A stretch of DNA of 64,000 bases from CAYYJR01 sp964472305 (GTDB taxonomy: Bacteria > Armatimonadota > Hebobacteria > CAIYQO01): contig CAYYJR010000021.1 of assembly GCA_964472305.1 (NCBI GenBank), forward strand, positions 7,135 to 71,134, in the 5' to 3' direction. Of the stretch, positions 45,018 through 53,332 are shown piece by piece; positions within the stretch are counted from its first letter, which is position 1; the number at the start of each line of letters is the position of its first letter. The notes under the pieces were generated by a model that saw only the letters and a program-made list of their open reading frames with translations, searched no databases and was not told the DNA's origin. Made by a program: the position numbers and the translations under genes.

Positions 45018-47329
45018 ACAACTGGACCTTTACCGAATTGGATCAGCATATTGCCGGCGAAGTGCAGGAGCACTTGCCGCCCACCGTGTTTGACGCCCAT
45101 GCGCACCTGTGGCGCACCGCGAATTTCGCGCCCCCCGTCGCGGAGTTGTGGGCGGAAGGGCCGGCGGAGGCAGGGGTGGACGTCTGGCGCCGGCACATCG
45201 CGCGCCAGGTTGGCGCGACGCGGCTGCAAGGGGGGCTGCTGATCCCTGTCCCGTTGCTGTCGCCTGATGCCATCCCGCATGCCAACGCCGACATCTTTGC
45301 GCAGATCGTGGGTAACCCGGCGCTGAAAGCGTTGGCCCTGGTGGCGCCGTGCATGTCACCGGACGCCTGTCGGCCGCTGCTCGACAACCCGCAAATGGCC
45401 GGATTCAAACCCTACCACGTTTTCAGCGACACGGCACCGACCTGGCAGGCGCCAATCGCCTCGTTCGTGCCTGAGTGGGTCTGGGAAACGGCCCATGAGC
45501 GAGGCCTGGTCATCACGCTGCACCTTGTGCGCGATGCCGCGCTGGCTGATCCCGACAACCAGCGCGACCTTCGGCATTGGTGTACGAAGTATCCGAACGC
45601 CCGGCTTATTCTCGCCCATGCAGCCCGGGGCTTTCACGCGCCGAACACGATCAAGGGCATTGCCGGCCTGCGCGGACTCGAAAATGTCTGGTTCGACACC
45701 TCCGGCATCTGTGAAGCAGAGGCGCTCGTGGCGATATTGCGGGAGTTCGGCCCGCGCCGTCTGTTGTGGGGCAGCGATTTCCCCGTCAGCGAGATCCGTG
45801 GGCGCTGCGTGACGGTCGGCGACGGATTTGCCTGGCTGCAGCCGGACACGGTGGCGTGGGACAAAACCGGCCCCCAGGGCCGGCCGACGCTGGTCGGCTT
45901 GGAATCCCTGCGCGCCGTGCTGGCGGCTGCAGATGTGCTGCACCTGGACGCCGCGGACCGGCAGGAGATCTTCGGCGACAATGCACGGCGGGTACTGGGG
46001 CTGCGGATGGAATCCGGCGCACGGACGCAGGAACTGTATCGCCGTGCCAAGGTGTACATTCCCGGCGGCACGCAACTGCTGAGCAAACGCCCGGAGATGA
46101 TGGCGCCCGACCAGTGGCCGGCCTACTTTCGCGAAGCCCGCGGGTGCGAAGTCTGGGATCTGGACGGCCGGCGCTACTACGACATGGCCACCAACGGCAT
46201 CGGCTCCTGCCTGCTGGGATTCCGCGATCCCGACGTGACGCGAGCCGTGCAGCGGCGGATTGAACTGGGCAGCATGAGCACTTTGAATCCGCCGGAGGAA
46301 GTCGAATTGGCGGAGTTGCTGTGCGCGCTCCATCCCTGGGCGGCACAAGTACGGTTTGCCCGTTGCGGGGGTGAGGTGTGCGCGATGGCTGTGCGCATCG
46401 CACGGGCCACCACCGACCGGTCCGTTGTGGCCATCTGCGGGTATCATGGCTGGCAGGACTGGTACCTGGCGGCCAACCTCGGCGACAGCGACGCGCTGCG
46501 CGGGCATCTGCTGCCCGGCCTTAACCCGCTGGGCGTGCCGCGGGAGTTGCGCGGCACCGCCGCCACCTTCCCGTTCAACGAGCGCGCGGCGTTCCAGGCG
46601 GTGCTCGATGCGCATGGCGACCGACTCGCCGCCGTGATCATGGAGCCCTGCCGTTCCCAGGACCCGGAACCGGGCTTCCTGGAGTTCGTGCGTGACGGCG
46701 CCCATCGCGTCGGCGCGTTGCTGATCTTCGACGAGATCACCATCGGCTTCCGGGCACGCTGCGGCGGTGCGCACCTGAAGTTCGGCGTGTCCCCGGACCT
46801 GGCGGTGTTCGCCAAGGCGCTGGCCAACGGGCACCCGATGGCCGCCGTGATCGGCACCCATGCAGCCATGGCCGGTGCACACGACTCCTTCATCAGCAGC
46901 ACCTATTGGACCGAAAGCGTCGGGCCGGTGGCGGCGCTGGCGACGCTGAGCAAAATGCAGAACATCGACATCCCGGCGCATATCGCCCGGATCGGTTCCC
47001 GCGTACAGCGGTGCTGGGAAGAAAGTGGCCGCCGGCATGGGCTGCCGGTGCAGGTGGGCGGCTATCCGTGCCTCGCGCATTTCCACTTCGACCACCCGCA
47101 GGCGGACGTGTTGCGCACGCTCTACACGCAGAAGATGCTGGCCCACGGCTTCCTCGCCGGCACCGGATTGTATCCGACCCTGGCGCACACGGATGCCGTC
47201 GTGGACCGTTACGCCGAAGCGATCGACGCGGTGTTCGAGAACCTGGCCGAAACCCTGGCGACAGGAGATGCGCTGACACAGTTGCGCGGCCCCGTGGCGC
47301 ACAGCGGATTCCAGCGATTGGCGCGCTGA
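45014..47329 (+). CDS. Amidohydrolase / class III aminotransferase fusion
   Basis: One uninterrupted frame of 771 residues. Residues ~1-330 are an Amidohydrolase_2 domain: FDAHAHLW (His29, His31), VITLHL (His170), LAHAARG (His202) and LLWGSDFP (Asp254). Residues ~335-771 are a complete PLP-dependent class III aminotransferase close to glutamate-1-semialdehyde aminomutase: IPGGTQLLSKRP, CGYHGWQDWY, LIFDEITIGFR (Asp573) and VFAKALANGHPMAAV with the PLP Lys601. All main residues of both halves are kept, so both should be active. The fusion could pass a product from hydrolysis straight to amino-group transfer or migration. It overlaps the MttB-like gene by ATGA. Confidence 0.9.
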   Translation: MNNWTFTELDQHIAGEVQEHLPPTVFDAHAHLWRTANFAPPVAELWAEGPAEAGVDVWRRHIARQVGATRLQGGLLIPVPLLSPDAIPHANADIFAQIVGNPALKALALVAPCMSPDACRPLLDNPQMAGFKPYHVFSDTAPTWQAPIASFVPEWVWETAHERGLVITLHLVRDAALADPDNQRDLRHWCTKYPNARLILAHAARGFHAPNTIKGIAGLRGLENVWFDTSGICEAEALVAILREFGPRRLLWGSDFPVSEIRGRCVTVGDGFAWLQPDTVAWDKTGPQGRPTLVGLESLRAVLAAADVLHLDAADRQEIFGDNARRVLGLRMESGARTQELYRRAKVYIPGGTQLLSKRPEMMAPDQWPAYFREARGCEVWDLDGRRYYDMATNGIGSCLLGFRDPDVTRAVQRRIELGSMSTLNPPEEVELAELLCALHPWAAQVRFARCGGEVCAMAVRIARATTDRSVVAICGYHGWQDWYLAANLGDSDALRGHLLPGLNPLGVPRELRGTAATFPFNERAAFQAVLDAHGDRLAAVIMEPCRSQDPEPGFLEFVRDGAHRVGALLIFDEITIGFRARCGGAHLKFGVSPDLAVFAKALANGHPMAAVIGTHAAMAGAHDSFISSTYWTESVGPVAALATLSKMQNIDIPAHIARIGSRVQRCWEESGRRHGLPVQVGGYPCLAHFHFDHPQADVLRTLYTQKMLAHGFLAGTGLYPTLAHTDAVVDRYAEAIDAVFENLAETLATGDALTQLRGPVAHSGFQRLAR

Positions 47330-47348
47330 ACTATTGGAGGGCGATGGC

Positions 47349-48455
47349 ATGCAGCCTAATGCACGCGTGCGGGCGGTGTATCTCGGGCGACGCCCCGATC
47401 AGGTGCCGTTGCTGTTGGATCTGTCCCACTGGTACAAAAAGAACCGGCATGTCCCGTTCAACCTGGCGGGATTTTCGGGCGTCGAGCAAGGGCTGGTGGA
47501 TCTGCACAAACAGGTCGGCGCGGTGGCTTACTGCGAGATGGGCGGATTCTACACGCTCGCGAGCGACGACCCGGAGGTGACGCTGGAGACGCGCACCGAA
47601 AACGGCGTCTTTTCGACCCGCGTCGTCACGCCGCTCGGTGCGCTGCGTGAAGAGCGTGTCTTTAATCCCGCCAGTTACTCCTATGGCATTCGCAAGCATC
47701 TGCTGGATTCCCCGGCAGATTTCCCCATTATCGAGTATCTGATGGCCCGCCTCCAATGCCAGCCGCGCTGGGAGTGGTATCGCGCCTGGCAAACGGCGCT
47801 GGGCGACCTGGCCTATCCCTACGCTCAGTTGCCGTATTCCGGCTCGGGCTACCTGATCAGCCGGTATTTTGGCGTGGAAAAGACCATCTACGCGATATTG
47901 GACGAACCGGATCGGGTGCAGCGGCTGGTCGACGCGGTCAATGCGTGCAATCTGCGCATCCTCGACGCCCTCCTCGACGGCCTGTTCGAGACGCTCATCA
48001 TTAGCGATAACTACGACAGCAATGTGCAGACCCGCGACTTTTTCGACCGCTATGTGCGCGACTACTACACCGAGGTGGCACGCCGGCTGCACGCGAAGGG
48101 GAAATACCTGGCGGTGCATGTGGATGGCGAAAGCCGCGGCGTGCTCGGTTGGTTGGCGGCGTGCGGCGTGGACTGCGCCGACGCCGTGACCCCCGCGCCG
48201 ATGTTCGCTCTCACCCCGGCGCAAATGCGTACCGAGGCTGGGCCCGACTTGATCCTTTCCGGCGGCATCCCGGCTACGCTCTTTGGCCCGGGTGTCTCCG
48301 ATGCACAGTTTGATGATTGCGTTAAGCGCTGGTTGGAGACCCGCCTGACCTCCCATCGGTTGTTCATGGCCGCGGGTGACCAGGTGCCCATTGAAACCCC
48401 CTTCCACCGCATCGTTCGGCTGCAGGAATTGGTTGCCACTTACGGGCAGTATTGA
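47349..48455 (+). CDS. URO-D/MtaA-family methyltransferase-like protein
   Basis: A TIM-barrel protein of 368 residues in the uroporphyrinogen decarboxylase superfamily, closer to the corrinoid methyltransferase-type branch than to heme-synthetic HemE: RPDQVPLLLDLSHWYKK, GLFETLIISDNYDSN, YLAVHVDGESRG, and DLILSGGIPATLFGP. Where MtaA/CmuA-type enzymes bind zinc through H-x-C, this protein has H257-V-D259. GGAGG lies nine bases before ATG 47349; the TTG at 47334 is within the ribosome site. It is the last gene of the operon. Partnership with the MttB-like protein in methyl transfer is plausible but unproven. Confidence 0.8.
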   Translation: MQPNARVRAVYLGRRPDQVPLLLDLSHWYKKNRHVPFNLAGFSGVEQGLVDLHKQVGAVAYCEMGGFYTLASDDPEVTLETRTENGVFSTRVVTPLGALREERVFNPASYSYGIRKHLLDSPADFPIIEYLMARLQCQPRWEWYRAWQTALGDLAYPYAQLPYSGSGYLISRYFGVEKTIYAILDEPDRVQRLVDAVNACNLRILDALLDGLFETLIISDNYDSNVQTRDFFDRYVRDYYTEVARRLHAKGKYLAVHVDGESRGVLGWLAACGVDCADAVTPAPMFALTPAQMRTEAGPDLILSGGIPATLFGPGVSDAQFDDCVKRWLETRLTSHRLFMAAGDQVPIETPFHRIVRLQELVATYGQY

Positions 48456-48463
48456 TGGGGGGA

Positions 48464-48481
48464 GCGCGGATGGAACCGCGC
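48464..48481. terminator. Short GC hairpin after the operon
   Basis: GCGCGG, loop ATGGAA, CCGCGC, nine bases after the last stop. There is no T-run. Confidence 0.4.
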
Positions 48482-48526
48482 GGGAAGCCGGCGTTCTCTA
48501 CGGGCATGGACGATCACCAGAACGCA

Positions 48527-48554
48527 GTGCCCGCCCGGGTGGCTGGCGGGGCAC
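48527..48554. terminator. Second terminator-like hairpin
   Basis: GTGCCCGCC pairs with GGCGGGGCAC (one bulge) around a 9-base loop. With the hairpin at 48464 it probably separates the two operons. Confidence 0.45.
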
Positions 48555-48631
48555 GAGAGATGCCGGGACGGGGGCGAGTCATCGAGGCTACCCCTGCCGA
48601 CAGTGACCGCAGCGCATCTGAAATTGTTGGT

Positions 48632-48753
48632 CTGGCTAGCCGGTTTGTCTCATTGTCAGCAGGTCGGATGAGCGATATAATGGGTCCGGATCCACTGTCC
48701 TGGTGACCCTGGCCGCGCCTGTTCGTCCATGCTGTTATCCGGTGTATCCGCGA
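48632..48753 (+). repeat. Duplicated promoter region, copy B
   Basis: It aligns with 35771-35899: CTGGCTAGCCGGTTTGTCTC, the -35 and -10 boxes, GGGTCCGGATCCACTG, TGACCCTGG and GCGCCTG follow in the same order with similar spacing. Confidence 0.75.
48653..48681 (+). promoter_or_regulatory. Promoter of the 49-64 kb operon
   Basis: TTGTCA (48653-48658), 17 bases, TATAAT (48676-48681). A leader of about 310 bases follows; it contains no gene or structure that I can support. Confidence 0.8.
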
Positions 48754-48999
48754 GAATGGACTCTACGGCATTTCATCACGGAGAGCATCTGTGACATCGG
48801 AAAGCATGAAGATGCGGCAGGCAATGAGGCTGCTTCCCCCATTTGCGGCGGGGCCATTCCCTCTTCGTAATGCCACGCGCCTGATTTCAACGGCATCATG
48901 CGCAACTGCATCCGGGTGCGCATGGTCACAATCGTGCAAGAACAGGGGGGGAGCAGGACAGGCGGTTTCTCTCTTACATAACATCGATCGGAGGCAATC

Positions 49000-51141
49000 A
49001 TGAAGAGCAGCGTGGAGGCCGGTATGGCCCAGCAACACACGTGCACGGTCACCGAGCGTGCAATTATTCCGTTCCCGAACAGCGGGTTCGAGGAGGGTGA
49101 GGCGGAGTGGACGATTGCCAAAGGACGTGGCGACTGCCGTGTGATCGCGGTGGAGTTCCCGGATAGCCGGCAGGCGCTGCAAGTCAAGGCGACGACCGCA
49201 AGTGGCGGCGCCCGGATCGACGGTCCGTTGGTACCCTGTGTCGAGAAAGGCATCATCGAATTTTATGGTAGTGTCCGCAGCGTCTCCGGCCGCGCGCTGG
49301 GACTCTGGGTGTACCAGTTCGACGCCGACGGCACGGTGCTGCCCGAGGAGTTCTGGGAGTGCATCGAGAGCGGGGACGGCGTGTGGCATCGCCACGTGCT
49401 GCTTGGCGCCATCACGCCACACCCGCGCGCGGCCTTCTTGAAGGTGACCATCATCGCCTACCCTCCCGCCGGCGAGGTGGTCGAGGCGTATTTCGACGAC
49501 TTCGCGTTCTCGGTACCGTCCATGCGGATTCCGCCCCTGCCGCGGCAGTATAAGCTGCGGCCGGACGACCGAGAGCGACTCACGTCGGCCGACGTGGTTG
49601 GGCCGGACGGCGTCGTCTACCCGAACTGGACGCAGGTCGGCGTGCAGGGTGGCATTCCGGACGTGCCGGTCGTCCTGCACCTGGCGGAGATGGGCGCGAA
49701 GCCGGGAACCGATATCTCCGGACTGCTGAATGAGGCCTGCCGTACGGTTGGCGCGCAGGGCGGCGGCGCTATCCAGATCGGGGGCGGAATCTACCACCTC
49801 GACAATCCGGTCACCATCCGCGACAGCGGCGTCGTGATCCGCGGGGCGGGCCGACACCAGACGCACTTGCTGTTCCGCTACAGCCTGGTGCATCCCCAAC
49901 CGCCGGGCCGACAGCCGGCTCCTGGCGATGTCTTCAAGTTCCACGGTGACCTCGAAGAGCGTGAGTATCTGCTGACCGCCGACGCCCGGCGGGGCGATAC
50001 CACGCTGTCCGTCGAGGATGGCCATGACTTGCAGCCGGGCGACAAGGTGTGCCTGCGCGCGCCGGACACCGAGCGCTGGCTGCGGGAAGTCAACAATTAC
50101 CCCGGGAACCCGGGGGTCTGGGGCCGTCGCGTCAACCAGTACCTGGTCAGCGCGGTGGATGGCAACACGCTCACCATCACGCAGCCGCTGCGGATCGATT
50201 ATCCGATGGCGGATGGCAGTTGCCTGCGGCGGGTGCAGGCGGTGGAGCGCTGCGGCATCGAAGACCTGTCCATCAAGCACGTCTGCCGCATGGAGTTCCA
50301 GACGGTGTCCTCCCGCTTCGCCTGGAACTGCTGGGTACGGCGCATGGACGTTATCGACTGCGGCAAGTCGGGCGTGCACTTCACGGAAGCCAAGTGGTGC
50401 GAGGTGCGCGACTGCACCTTCACCGGCTTCGATCCCTGCATCCACATCGCCCACACCAACTGGGGCGGATACGCGGGATTCACCCAGTGCGCGGACTGCC
50501 TGATGGAGGATACGATCTGGTACCGCTACCGGCACGGGCCGCTCGTGCAGTTCGGCGCGCAGGGCAACGTGATTCGCAACAGCATCTTCGAGGGCAGCGA
50601 AGCGCAGTGGCACGCCGGGTGGTCCACCGAGAACCTGTTCGAGAATTGTGTCATCAGGTCCGGCGGCATGTACGGCAGCTACGGGTTCGGAGCATTTGCT
50701 ACAGGTTCCTACGACCACGGCCACGGCCCGAACGGGCCGCGTAACGTAGTCTACAACTGCGACATCACCTCACCCCGCGACGGGGTGATGCTGAATGGCG
50801 TGAACGAGCACTGGCTGTTCCTGCACAACCGCTTCGTGGTGCAGCAGGGAGCCGGTTGTGTGGGATTGTGCGGCGCCTTCGACCACGTGTTCCGCCACAA
50901 TGTGTTCGTGCTCAAAGATGCCGCCTGGCCGCTGCTGCAGCTCAAAACCGCGGACTGCATAGGAGTAGAGTTGCTCGATAACATGCTGTATGGCGGCAAT
51001 GGGACAATCTACAAAGGTGGCCCCGAACTGGCAAGAGATCAGGGGAATCACGTCTTGCCATTGCCGGATGCTCTCCCTGAGCGTCCGGTGGCGGACCCGC
51101 CGTCAATATACGAGTGGCAACGGCGCAACACGAATAGCTGA
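49000..51141 (+). CDS. Right-handed beta-helix protein, tandem copy 1
   Basis: A protein of 713 residues. Residues ~22-170 form a beta-sandwich that resembles a carbohydrate-binding module (IPFPNSGFEEGEAEW at its start, EAYFDDFAF at its end). From ~235 a parallel beta-helix of the pectate-lyase type follows, with AQGGGAIQIGGGIYHLDNP as entry and many VxNSIFxG-like turns, for example NVIRNSIFEGSEAQWH and NVVYNCDITSP. There is no signal peptide. I cannot name catalytic residues; polysaccharide lyase, hydrolase or epimerase are all possible. GGAGG lies six bases before the ATG. It is closely related to the next gene and is the first of the second operon. Confidence 0.75.
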   Translation: MKSSVEAGMAQQHTCTVTERAIIPFPNSGFEEGEAEWTIAKGRGDCRVIAVEFPDSRQALQVKATTASGGARIDGPLVPCVEKGIIEFYGSVRSVSGRALGLWVYQFDADGTVLPEEFWECIESGDGVWHRHVLLGAITPHPRAAFLKVTIIAYPPAGEVVEAYFDDFAFSVPSMRIPPLPRQYKLRPDDRERLTSADVVGPDGVVYPNWTQVGVQGGIPDVPVVLHLAEMGAKPGTDISGLLNEACRTVGAQGGGAIQIGGGIYHLDNPVTIRDSGVVIRGAGRHQTHLLFRYSLVHPQPPGRQPAPGDVFKFHGDLEEREYLLTADARRGDTTLSVEDGHDLQPGDKVCLRAPDTERWLREVNNYPGNPGVWGRRVNQYLVSAVDGNTLTITQPLRIDYPMADGSCLRRVQAVERCGIEDLSIKHVCRMEFQTVSSRFAWNCWVRRMDVIDCGKSGVHFTEAKWCEVRDCTFTGFDPCIHIAHTNWGGYAGFTQCADCLMEDTIWYRYRHGPLVQFGAQGNVIRNSIFEGSEAQWHAGWSTENLFENCVIRSGGMYGSYGFGAFATGSYDHGHGPNGPRNVVYNCDITSPRDGVMLNGVNEHWLFLHNRFVVQQGAGCVGLCGAFDHVFRHNVFVLKDAAWPLLQLKTADCIGVELLDNMLYGGNGTIYKGGPELARDQGNHVLPLPDALPERPVADPPSIYEWQRRNTNS

Positions 51142-51195
51142 CGGGATGCAAGCAACACGCAATCAACTACGAGGAATTGGAACAGGAGACGAATC

Positions 51196-53304
51196 ATGGC
51201 AAACACGGCAATGAGCGGGGTGATACCTTTCCCGAACAGTGGATTCGAGGAAGGCGAGGCGGAATGGATCATTGATAAGGCACGCGGGCGTGTTGGTGTC
51301 ACGATCGACAGTGTGCCGGATGGTGGGCAGGCATTACGGATCCTCACCACGGCCGCGGAAAACGGCGCGCGGGTGACGGGCCCGCGGGTAGCGTGCCAGG
51401 GACCGGGCCTGCTGGAGTTCTACGGGAGCGTGCGCAGCGTTTCGGGCCGCAGCGTCGGGGTGCAGGTGCGCCAATTCGATGCCGCGGGAAACGCGCTGCC
51501 ATCCGAGAGCTGGACGGAATTGGAGAACGAGGACGGCATCTGGCATCGCCACGAACTGTTGCTGTTCATCGAGTTGGAAGCGGCGACGGCAGCCGTGCAG
51601 GTCGCCTTCATCGCGTACCCGAAGGAAGGCGAGACGGTCGACCTCTACGTGGACGATCTCGAGTTCGTGCAGCCGCCATTGCGGATTCCACCGGGACCAC
51701 GCCAGTACAAGCTGAGACCGTCTGACACGGCGCGGCTAACCCCGGCCGACGTGGTGGGCCCGGATGGCGTCGTCTACCCGAACTGGACGCAGGTGGGCGT
51801 GCAAGGCGGGATCCCGGAGGTGCCGGTCGCGCTGCGGCTGGCGGATATGGGCGCGAAGCCGGACACCGACATCTCGACGCTGCTTGAGCAGGCGAGTCGC
51901 GAGGTGGGGGCGCAGGGCGGCGGCGCGATCCTGATTGATGAAGGCACGTATTACCTCGACAATCCTATCATCCTGCGGGAGAGCGGAGTCGTGATCCGCG
52001 GCGCGGGGCGCGAGAAGACGAAACTGGTATACCGTTATAGCCTGGTGCAACCCGATGCCAAGCCACCGTCCGCCTTCGGGTGGCCGTGCATGGCGGTGTT
52101 CCTGTTGAAGGGCAAGGACCTGGAGGAACACGAGTATCTGCTGGCACAGGATGCCAGGCGGGGCGATACCACGCTGACGCTGGTGGATGCGCTGGACCTG
52201 AGAAAGGGCGACAAGTTCGTCCTGCGCGTGCCCGATACGGCCCGGTGGCAGCAGGTGACCAACGACCGGTCTCAATGCTCGGACTGGGGGCGGCGGTTGT
52301 GCTACTACGAGGCGCTCGATGTGCGCGGCAACGTGGTGACGATCGGGCAGCCGCTGCGGATCGACTACCCCGCTGTTGACAGCGCCTGCCTGCGCCGCAT
52401 GCGGCCGGTGGAGCGCGTCGGGATCGAGGACATGACGATCGTGCACGAGTGCCGGATGCCATTCTACACGGTCAACTCTCAGTGGGCATGGAACTGCTGG
52501 GTCCAGCGGGTGGACGTGATCGACTGCGCCCAGTCGGGAGTGCATTTCCACAGCGCCAAGTGGTGCGAATGCCGCGACTGCACGTTCACCGGGTTCGATG
52601 CGAAGATCCACGTCGCGCATACGAACTGGTGGGGCTACGCGGGCTTCACGCAGAGCATGGACTGCCTGATGGAGGACACCGTCTGGCACCGCTTCCGTCA
52701 CGGGCCGCAGGTGCAATACGGCGCGCAGGGGTGCGTGATCCGTAATAGCGTGTTCCACGGCAGCGACGCGCAATGGCATGCGGCGTGGACAACCGAGAAC
52801 TTGTTCGAGAACTGCATCGTGGATGCCCGCGGCGAATACGGCAGCTACGGCCATGGGTGTTATGCCACGGGCTCGAACGACACCACGCACGGCCCGAACG
52901 GCCCGCGCAACGTCGTCTACAACTGCGACTTCACGTCGAGAGCGCAGGGCGCCTTTCTGTGCGGGTTCAACGAGAACTGGCTGTTCCTGCACAACCGGTT
53001 CGACGTCGAGCAGGGGGAGGGGTTCTTAGGCACGTTCGGGGCGTTTGACCACATCATCCGCCACAACACGTTCGTGCTGCGGGACGGCGCGTCGCCCCTG
53101 CTGCGGCTGAAAATGGCCGACTGCACGGGGGTGGAATTAAGCGATAACACGCTCTACGGCGGGAACGGCACGGTGTACGAGGGCGTCCCGGCGCTGGAGG
53201 TCGAGTGTGGAAACCGGGTGGTTCCGCTCGGGGAGACCGCGCCGGATCGTCCCGTGGCTGATCCTCCGTCGATCTACGCGTGGCAGCAAAACGCGAACAC
53301 CTAA
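51196..53304 (+). CDS. Right-handed beta-helix protein, tandem copy 2
   Basis: A protein of 702 residues, similar to the previous gene from end to end: IPFPNSGFEEGEAEW, the linker RQYKLRPSDTARLTPADVVG, AQGGGAILIDEGTYYLDNP, KWCECRDCTFTGFD and GPNGPRNVVYNCDFTS. Differences cluster in the stretch around residues 280-320 and in the C-terminal part, which suggests divergence of the substrate groove after duplication. No signal peptide. A gap of 54 bases with an AGGAGA ribosome site separates the two. They may act on different bonds of the same polymer. Confidence 0.75.
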   Translation: MANTAMSGVIPFPNSGFEEGEAEWIIDKARGRVGVTIDSVPDGGQALRILTTAAENGARVTGPRVACQGPGLLEFYGSVRSVSGRSVGVQVRQFDAAGNALPSESWTELENEDGIWHRHELLLFIELEAATAAVQVAFIAYPKEGETVDLYVDDLEFVQPPLRIPPGPRQYKLRPSDTARLTPADVVGPDGVVYPNWTQVGVQGGIPEVPVALRLADMGAKPDTDISTLLEQASREVGAQGGGAILIDEGTYYLDNPIILRESGVVIRGAGREKTKLVYRYSLVQPDAKPPSAFGWPCMAVFLLKGKDLEEHEYLLAQDARRGDTTLTLVDALDLRKGDKFVLRVPDTARWQQVTNDRSQCSDWGRRLCYYEALDVRGNVVTIGQPLRIDYPAVDSACLRRMRPVERVGIEDMTIVHECRMPFYTVNSQWAWNCWVQRVDVIDCAQSGVHFHSAKWCECRDCTFTGFDAKIHVAHTNWWGYAGFTQSMDCLMEDTVWHRFRHGPQVQYGAQGCVIRNSVFHGSDAQWHAAWTTENLFENCIVDARGEYGSYGHGCYATGSNDTTHGPNGPRNVVYNCDFTSRAQGAFLCGFNENWLFLHNRFDVEQGEGFLGTFGAFDHIIRHNTFVLRDGASPLLRLKMADCTGVELSDNTLYGGNGTVYEGVPALEVECGNRVVPLGETAPDRPVADPPSIYAWQQNANT

Positions 53305-53332
53305 CGGAAAGTGCTGACGAGGAGCATCGACC

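Noticed and set aside
45356..47350. Open frame of 664 codons opposite the amidohydrolase-aminotransferase fusion
   Set aside because: Shadow of a gene with clear catalytic motifs on the plus strand; no family resemblance or ribosome site.
48452..48706. 84-codon frame after the URO-D-like gene
   Set aside because: It runs through two hairpins and the promoter of the next operon.
48763..50724. Open frame of 653 codons opposite the first tandem beta-helix gene
   Set aside because: A similar antisense frame is seen opposite the paralogue (51736-52992), as expected from codon bias in paired genes; no motif.
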